Shown here in pieces: positions 59,192 through 64,000 of a stretch of DNA of 64,000 bases (positions are counted from its first letter, which is position 1; each line of letters starts with the position of its first letter). Origin of the DNA: Bhargavaea changchunensis. GTDB taxonomy: Bacteria; Bacillota; Bacilli; Bacillales_A; Planococcaceae. A model generated the notes under the pieces. The model had not been told where the DNA came from and ran no database searches. It worked only from the letters and a program-made list of their open reading frames with translations. Location: positions 160,411-224,410 of the forward strand of contig NZ_JBHTCT010000037.1 of NCBI RefSeq assembly GCF_042665595.1, in the 5' to 3' direction. The position numbers and the translations under genes were made by a program.

Positions 59192-59982
59192 GCAATCTGT
59201 TGTCGGAACTCCGTGAAAGGCGGCCGCTTGTCCACTGCATGACGAATATTGTCGTCGCGAACTTCCAGGCAAACGGACTGCTGGCCCTCGGGGCCTCCCC
59301 CGTCATGGCGGACGCACGGGAAGAAGTTGAAGAAATGGCGGCGGCCGCGTCCTGCACGGTGCTGAATATCGGCACGCTCCACAGGGAGTCGCTGGAGGCG
59401 ATGGAAATGGCGGGCAAGGCGGCGAATGGTGCAGGGAATCCCGTCGTGCTGGATCCGGTCGGCGCCGGCGCGACGCGGTTCCGCCGGGATGCCGTCAGCC
59501 GGCTGCTCGGGTCGGTGAATATCACCCTGATCCGAGGCAACACAGGAGAACTTGCCGCGCTTGCGGGCGTGGACTGGAAGGCGTCGGGGGTGGACGCGGG
59601 AGATGGTGAAATGGATGTGGAGACCGTTGCCGCACAGGTGGCGCGGAATTATGACTGTCTTGTCGCGGTGACCGGAGCAACGGATGTACTGACGGATGGG
59701 AAACGGACCATGCGCATCAGCGGAGGACATCCGGTCATGAGCAGGATCACCGGTTCCGGCTGTTTGCTGAGCGCGGTGTGCGGAGCGTTTCTCGCGGCGG
59801 GCAAGGGAGACCCGTTCCATTCGGTTGCAGCGGCGCTCGCCTTCTACAAGGCTGCGGGAAAGCGGGCGGCGGAAGTGTCGTCGCTTCCGGGAAGCTTCCT
59901 TCCTGCATTTATGGACCAGCTGGCACTTATCGGAGACAGAGATTTCACAGTTCCGGAATCTGCAAAGGAGGTGCGGGCATGA
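59188..59982 (+). CDS. thiM: hydroxyethylthiazole kinase ThiM
   Basis: 264 residues. MTNIVVANFQANGLLALGASPVMADAREEVEEM binds substrate; NPVVLDPVGAGATRFRRD, VTGATDVLTDG and ITGSGCLLSAVCGAFLA (ATP/anion hole) are conserved. It salvages the thiazole moiety. The start overlaps the tenA stop. Confidence 0.95.
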   Translation: MSNLLSELRERRPLVHCMTNIVVANFQANGLLALGASPVMADAREEVEEMAAAASCTVLNIGTLHRESLEAMEMAGKAANGAGNPVVLDPVGAGATRFRRDAVSRLLGSVNITLIRGNTGELAALAGVDWKASGVDAGDGEMDVETVAAQVARNYDCLVAVTGATDVLTDGKRTMRISGGHPVMSRITGSGCLLSAVCGAFLAAGKGDPFHSVAAALAFYKAAGKRAAEVSSLPGSFLPAFMDQLALIGDRDFTVPESAKEVRA

Positions 59983-60812
59983 CGGGTGTGGCGTTGACAA
60001 TTGCCGGGTCGGACTCGGGCGGCGGCGCGGGCATCCAGGCGGATCTGAAGACCTTTCAGGAGCTGGGCGTGTTCGGCACGTCCGCGCTTACCGCCGTCAC
60101 CGCCCAGAACACGCTTGGCGTGCACGGCGTCTGGCCGCTTGGCCCGGAGGCGGTGCGCGCACAGATGGATGCGGTATTTGCAGACTTTGACGTGGCCGCC
60201 GCAAAAACCGGCATGCTGTTTTCAGGGGAGATCATCCGTGAAGTCGCGGCGGGCCTTGCTGCGGCAGGCAATCCGATGCTAGTCGTGGACCCCGTCATGA
60301 TTGCGAAAGGCGGCGCGCATCTGCTTCGGGAAGAGGCAGTGGAAGCCATGCGGCAGAAGATCCTGCCGCTCGCCACGGTCATCACGCCGAATCTTCCGGA
60401 GGCGGAAGTGCTTGCCGGGATGACGGTCCGGACCCCGGAAGACATGGAAGAGGCCGGCCGCAGGCTGATCGCGATGGGAACCAGGTCCGTTGTCGTCAAG
60501 GGAGGCCATCTTGAGAAAGAAGAGCGGGCTTGCGACCTGTTCATGGACGGACGCGGGGAGCGGATCTGGCTGTCGGCGGATCGGATCCGGACAACGGACA
60601 CACACGGCACGGGCTGCACCTTCTCTGCAGCGCTCACGGCATTTCTTGCGGCCGGGGAACCGCTTGAAAAAGCAGTTGTGGGAGCCAAGCGGTTCATCCA
60701 CGCAGCGATTTCCTACGGACTCGGGCTCGGGGCGGGACATGGTCCGACCAATCATTGGGCGTACCACCGGGCAGGCAGTGCTCTGAAGGGAGAGGTGCTC
60801 GTTGATTCGTGA
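59979..60812 (+). CDS. thiD: HMP / HMP-phosphate kinase ThiD
   Basis: 277 residues. ALTIAGSDSGGGAGIQADLKTFQELGVFGTSALTAVTAQNT is the ThiD start; VVDPVMIAKGGAHLL, VVVKGGHLEKEERACDL and TTDTHGTGCTFSAALTAFLA complete the ribokinase fold. It phosphorylates hydroxymethylpyrimidine twice. AAAGGAGG precedes the ATG, which overlaps the thiM stop (ATGA). Confidence 0.95.
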   Translation: MTGVALTIAGSDSGGGAGIQADLKTFQELGVFGTSALTAVTAQNTLGVHGVWPLGPEAVRAQMDAVFADFDVAAAKTGMLFSGEIIREVAAGLAAAGNPMLVVDPVMIAKGGAHLLREEAVEAMRQKILPLATVITPNLPEAEVLAGMTVRTPEDMEEAGRRLIAMGTRSVVVKGGHLEKEERACDLFMDGRGERIWLSADRIRTTDTHGTGCTFSAALTAFLAAGEPLEKAVVGAKRFIHAAISYGLGLGAGHGPTNHWAYHRAGSALKGEVLVDS

Positions 60813-61467
60813 AAAGCTTGGCGTTTACTTTATCATGGGCAGCCGGAATGCCGGCGCGATCGATCCCCTGGAGGTGCTGGAGGCGGCGCTGAGGGGCGGC
60901 ATCACCTGCTTCCAGCTGAGGGAAAAGGGTCCCGGTGCGCTTGCGGGAAGTGAGTTGCGGACGTTTGGGAAGGCTTGCCGGGATCTTTGCCGGACGTACG
61001 GCGTGCCATTTATTGTGAATGATGATGTCAGCCTGGCGCTGGAGCTCGGGGCGGACGGTGTCCATATCGGTCAGGAGGACGGCGACGCCGGGGAAGTGCG
61101 CCAACAGATCGGCAGCCGGATTCTCGGCGTCTCGGCGCACAACCTGGAAGAAGTGCGGAAAGCCGCTGACGCGGGGGCAGACTACATCGGCATCGGCCCG
61201 GTCTGTGCAACAACTTCCAAGCCGGACGCCCGCCCCGTCTGCGGCACACAACCGCTCCGGGAGGCGGCAGAGGCATTCCCCGACCTGCCGTCGGTCGGCA
61301 TCGGCGGCATCACCAAGGACAACGCGGGTTCCGTCATTGCGGCTGGCGCTTCCGGCGTCTCCGTCATCACGGCAATCTCCCTTGCTGCCGATCCGGATAA
61401 GGCCGCAAGGGAGATCCGGCAGGCGGTTGAAGAAGCATTTGAGCGGAAGGGACGTGCGGTCAGATGA
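60802..61467 (+). CDS. thiE: thiamine phosphate synthase ThiE
   Basis: 221 residues, TTG start inside the thiD end. TIM-barrel motifs: FQLREKGPGAL, PFIVNDDVSLALELGADGVHIGQEDGD, ILGVSAHNLEEVRKAADAGADYIGIGPVCATTSKPDA and VGIGGITKDNAGSVIAAGASGVSVITAI. It joins HMP-PP and thiazole phosphate. Confidence 0.95.
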   Translation: MIREKLGVYFIMGSRNAGAIDPLEVLEAALRGGITCFQLREKGPGALAGSELRTFGKACRDLCRTYGVPFIVNDDVSLALELGADGVHIGQEDGDAGEVRQQIGSRILGVSAHNLEEVRKAADAGADYIGIGPVCATTSKPDARPVCGTQPLREAAEAFPDLPSVGIGGITKDNAGSVIAAGASGVSVITAISLAADPDKAAREIRQAVEEAFERKGRAVR

Positions 61468-61967
61468 AATGGAATACCAGGACACTGGTCCTCATGACGA
61501 TGTTCACGGCCATTGCCGTCGCGGGCTCGGTATTCGTTTCCTTCCCGGCCGGCGTGGCACGGGCCTATCCGGTGCAGCACGCGGTGAACGTCATCTCGGC
61601 CATTTCACTCGGTCCGGGTCCGGCCGTCGGGATCGCTTTTCTAACGGCACTGATCCGCATCCTCACCGGGACCGGTTCACTGCTCGCTTTCCCGGGCGGC
61701 ATGATCGGCGCGCTGTTCGCGGGCCTGTTGTACCGGAAGACGGGCAGGGCGTGGACGGCATCCGCCGGCGAGATGATCGGAACCGGAGTCGTTGCATCGC
61801 TCCTTGCTGCACCCTACGCCAATCTCCTGATGGGCGCATCGGTTGGCGCTTTCTTTTTCCTGCCCGCTTTCCTCGTCTCGAGCGCCAGCGGCGCGCTGAT
61901 CGGCCTGGCCATTGCGTTGCGGCTGGAGTCGGCGGACAGACTGCCCGTAATTGGTAACCGCTTATAG
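61464..61967 (+). CDS. thiW: thiazole ECF transporter S component ThiW
   Basis: 167 residues, five to six hydrophobic helices. FTAIAVAGSVFVSFPAGVARAYPVQHAVNVISAISLGPGPAV and GTGSLLAFPGGMIGALFAGLLYRKTGR match ThiW. It is the substrate-binding S unit that works with a shared ECF module encoded elsewhere. Placement after thiM-thiE fits thiazole salvage. The start overlaps the thiE stop. Confidence 0.92.
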   Translation: MKWNTRTLVLMTMFTAIAVAGSVFVSFPAGVARAYPVQHAVNVISAISLGPGPAVGIAFLTALIRILTGTGSLLAFPGGMIGALFAGLLYRKTGRAWTASAGEMIGTGVVASLLAAPYANLLMGASVGAFFFLPAFLVSSASGALIGLAIALRLESADRLPVIGNRL

Positions 61968-62057
61968 AATCATGTGGGTGCCCGGCTAAGCCAGTATTAC
62001 TTACCATGAGGCCTCACACAGCTTCTGTGAGCGCTAATAGAAGCCCGGAAAGCTCCA

Positions 62058-62069
62058 TTTCCCGGGAAA
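62058..62069. promoter_or_regulatory. TTTCCCGGGAAA palindrome
   Basis: Third locus of the palindrome, between thiW and the GrpB gene; a hairpin CTCACA-N7-TGTGAG (62013-62031) lies just before it. Confidence 0.5.
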
Positions 62070-62082
62070 CATTGGCATAAGT

Positions 62083-62111
62083 AAAAGCGGAGGCGCGCGG
62101 CCTCCGCTTTT
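62083..62111 (+). terminator. intrinsic terminator of thi operon
   Basis: AAAAGCGGAGG-CGCGCGG-CCTCCGCTTTT. Confidence 0.9.
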
Positions 62112-62201
62112 GGTAATTCCATTATACCATTCAACAGCGCGAATGTTCAGTCTTTCATTGCAGCCCGGGGTCCGCTACGCTTGGTGCAGGGGGCGATACG
62201 G

Positions 62202-62726
62202 ATGGAAGGACTGCCGGCAGGAAAGGTATTTCTCGTTGATCATGATGACAGATGGAAGGAATCATTCCGGGAAGAAGCGGTATTGCTGCGGCAATTGCTC
62301 GATCCTCATGTGGTTGCGGTTGAACACATCGGCAGCACGGCGGTGCCGCAGTTGAAAGCGAAGCCGCTGATCGACCTGCTTATCGGGCTGAATGATCTGG
62401 CCGATTACGGGCATTTTGATTTTAAGGCGCTTGCTGCCCGTGGCTATTACCGGCTTCGCAACGATCCAATTGACGGAAAACGGGTCATTGCGAAATTCCG
62501 GCAGCTCGACCCGCCGGTCAAGACCCATGTCGTGCACATCGTCGAACATGGAGGTGACTGGTGGCAAAAGCATCTGCTGTTCCGCGACCGGCTTCGGAAG
62601 GATCGAGGAATAGCAGAGGATTATGAGCGCCTGAAGCTTAAACTGGCGGAGCGGCATTCCGGCGACGAACGGGCCTATGCAGATGCAAAGCTGGAATTTG
62701 TAGAAAGGGTTCTCGCTGGAAATTAA
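62202..62726 (+). CDS. GrpB family (UPF0157) protein
   Basis: 174 residues. The nucleotidyltransferase-like motif VVAVEHIGSTAVPQLKAKPLIDLLIGL (about 44-70) and HVVHIVEHGGDWWQKHLLFRDRLRKD define the family. Function is unknown. AGGGGGCG precedes the ATG. Confidence 0.92.
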   Translation: MEGLPAGKVFLVDHDDRWKESFREEAVLLRQLLDPHVVAVEHIGSTAVPQLKAKPLIDLLIGLNDLADYGHFDFKALAARGYYRLRNDPIDGKRVIAKFRQLDPPVKTHVVHIVEHGGDWWQKHLLFRDRLRKDRGIAEDYERLKLKLAERHSGDERAYADAKLEFVERVLAGN

Positions 62727-62729
62727 AAA

Positions 62730-62749
62730 CCCCCGCTCGAAGCGGGGGG
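62730..62749. terminator. terminator between convergent genes
   Basis: CCCCCGCT / AGCGGGGG; on the minus strand it is followed by TTTTTAATT. Confidence 0.85.
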
Positions 62750-62750
62750 A

Positions 62751-62942
62751 TCAATTTTCCGGGTCCTCCGGTTCTTCCGGAAAAAGGAACCAGGAAATGA
62801 CACCGCTCAGGAGGCCGGCGCCAATTGTGATATACATGCGGTGTGTTCCGGGTAGGTCCTGGAATTCCTTGTTCAGATACCACCAGGCCAGACCGGCGAC
62901 GATGAGCATGAGGGGAATGGCAAATTTAAGTGCTCGTTTCAA
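62751..62942 (-). CDS. small two-TM membrane protein
   Basis: 63 residues with helices at about 5-22 (LKFAIPLMLIVAGLAWWYL) and 36-54, and an acidic tail FPEEPEDPEN. No recognised family. Confidence 0.7.
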   Translation of the reverse strand: MKRALKFAIPLMLIVAGLAWWYLNKEFQDLPGTHRMYITIGAGLLSGVISWFLFPEEPEDPEN

Positions 62943-62989
62943 TCGGAGTCATCCTTTGTGTGTTGTTGACCCGATTTTACCACAACAGA

Positions 62990-63307
62990 TCAGTAGCGAC
63001 GTCCCCGGAAGGATCCTGGTCCGCCAAAACCTGGTCCGCCAAAGCCAGGACCTCCGAATCCTGGACCATTAGCGTAGATATTGCGGCCCGGAACGGTTGT
63101 TTCGCTCTCGGTGAAGTAGTGGCGCGGCACGTTCACGACGTTCTGCCGGTTGACGTTTACAATCGGATGGACGAACGGAACTTCGCACTCTGTGAAGGTG
63201 TCATGGAACCGGTATGTCGGCGGGCAGACGATCGGTTGCCTGACGCACTTGTGGCATCTGCAGCCGTGACCATGTCCATGGTGATGGTGATGCATATGTC
63301 GCCTCAT
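62990..63307 (-). CDS. CotD-like inner spore coat protein
   Basis: 105 residues. A His-rich start (MRRHMHHHHHGHGHGCRCHKC), a middle PIVCPPTYRFHDTFTECEVPFVHPIVNVNRQNVVNVPRHYFTE similar to CotD, and a C-terminal run of (GPGFG)-type repeats. GGAGG lies 9 nt before the ATG. The Gly/Pro repeat tail is longer than in B. subtilis CotD (recalled). Confidence 0.8.
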   Translation of the reverse strand: MRRHMHHHHHGHGHGCRCHKCVRQPIVCPPTYRFHDTFTECEVPFVHPIVNVNRQNVVNVPRHYFTESETTVPGRNIYANGPGFGGPGFGGPGFGGPGSFRGRRY

Positions 63308-63450
63308 GGTAAGCACCTCCTCTCTTTTCTTATTACATGCATGAGAACGGGAGCCGGGTGGACGCTCGTCACGTCCCGGTCCTGTTTTGCACATTGGAGG
63401 AGTGGGAATACATGTAGAAGGAGAGAAACAGCCGGGAGGAGGCAATCGTA

Positions 63451-63858
63451 ATGAAGAAAGAACGCATCGTGCTGTTTGACGGGACCTGCAATTTCTGTGA
63501 CAAAAGCGTCCAGTTTATCATCAAGCGGGACCCTGTCGGGCATTTTAAATACGCATCGCTGCAAAGTGATGTCGGCCAGGAGCTGAGAAAGAAAACCGGG
63601 ATTCCGGACGATGTCGACTCAATGGTGCTGATTGAAGGGGACAAGGTATACACCAAGTCCTCCGCAGCACTGCACATCGCGAAGAAACTCGACGGCCTAT
63701 GGCACCTGGCCTTCCTGTTTATCCTCGTGCCGAAACCGCTCCGTGACCGCGCTTATGACTATATAGCGGAAAACCGCTACAAGTGGTTCGGCCAGAAAAC
63801 CGAAGAAGAGGCCTGCAGACTGCCGCCCCGGAACATCCGGGAACGCTTCCTTGCATAA
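63451..63858 (+). CDS. DCC-family thiol-disulfide oxidoreductase (YuxK-like)
   Basis: 135 residues. IVLFDGTCNFCDKSVQFIIKRDP carries the DxxCxxC motif; MVLIEGDKVYTKSSAALHIAKKLDG and YDYIAENRYKWFG are typical. Predicted thiol oxidoreductase, partner unknown. GGGAGGAGG precedes the ATG. It is divergent from the CotD-like gene. Confidence 0.9.
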   Translation: MKKERIVLFDGTCNFCDKSVQFIIKRDPVGHFKYASLQSDVGQELRKKTGIPDDVDSMVLIEGDKVYTKSSAALHIAKKLDGLWHLAFLFILVPKPLRDRAYDYIAENRYKWFGQKTEEEACRLPPRNIRERFLA

Positions 63859-63881
63859 CAACCGCGGATTTCCGCGGTTCA

Positions 63882-63930
63882 GACTGTAGACAAAGTGAGT
63901 GAACTACTCCTTGGTCTGCAGTTTTTTCTA
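63882..63930 (+). terminator. intrinsic terminator
   Basis: CTGTAGACAAAG pairs (with wobbles) with CTTGGTCTGCAG, followed by TTTTTT. The remaining bases to 64000 show no gene. Confidence 0.75.
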
Positions 63931-64000
63931 TTCCTGAAAATCCTTCGGATTTCCGCTGCGGGCCCTCGCTTACCGCGGGCGTTGCCTTAGCCTCCTCGAG

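Overview
The window looks like chromosome of a GC-rich, low-GC-lineage-type Gram-positive in the order Bacillales, most likely Planococcaceae (inference from protein style; no rRNA gene is present). Pointers are AGGAGG ribosome binding sites with ATG/GTG/TTG starts, intrinsic terminators after most genes, CotF- and CotD-like spore coat proteins, a Bacillus-type LigD/Ku pair, NrnB, a YmcC/PksA-like pair, DcuS/CitS-type two-component control of a tripartite tricarboxylate transporter, and a Pho box with an 11-bp period.

Layout. 0-6 kb: alkyltransferase-like protein, two bacterial PH-domain membrane proteins (YdbS/YdbT type), a DUF2207 protein, CotF, a GNAT enzyme. 6-11 kb: a carbohydrate ABC importer operon (lipoprotein, two permeases, a small membrane protein, MsmX/UgpC-type ATPase). 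11-17.8 kb: DDAH-like hydrolase, DUF302 protein, M23 peptidase, OmpR/EnvZ-type two-component system, HtrA protease, DUF6509-like protein. 17.8-23.1 kb: an AT-rich 5,270-bp transposon with 26-bp inverted ends and a 10-bp target duplication, carrying a large zinc-ribbon transposase, a ribbon-helix-helix protein and four passenger genes; it sits inside the intrinsic terminator of the preceding gene. 23.3-31 kb: VOC protein, an AT-rich Nudix plus PLD-helicase-DUF3427 pair (possible defence or repair module), APH-like kinase, AAC(6')-like acetyltransferase, histidine phosphatase, NrnB. 31-37 kb: zinc-ribbon microprotein, sensor kinase, response regulator, TctC-TctB-TctA. 37-43 kb: DnaA-box clusters around a ParM/ParR-like pair, then divergent LigD and Ku. 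43-56 kb: AbgT transporter, alkaline phosphatase, UvrA-like ATPase, flavoproteins, ABC-F ATPase behind an attenuator leader, and a cysteine-free peroxiredoxin-like protein between two paralogous CxxC thioredoxin-like genes. 56-64 kb: membrane proteins, PksA-like regulator, TPP riboswitch with tenA-thiM-thiD-thiE-thiW, GrpB, CotD, DCC-family protein.

The most unusual signal is a set of intergenic tandem arrays with exact 20-, 21- or 22-bp periods, each with a conserved word of about 7-13 bp followed by a variable remainder (92-201, 4604-4743, 52403-52486, and a weaker one at 15871-15934). Different loci use different words but share the architecture, and all lie next to gene ends. I cannot assign them to a named repeat class. 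Other strong leads are the transposon's AGCA array and palindromes next to its RHH gene, the chromosomal ParMR locus with DnaA boxes, the ABC-F attenuator with a 10-codon leader peptide, and the cysteine-free peroxiredoxin homologue.
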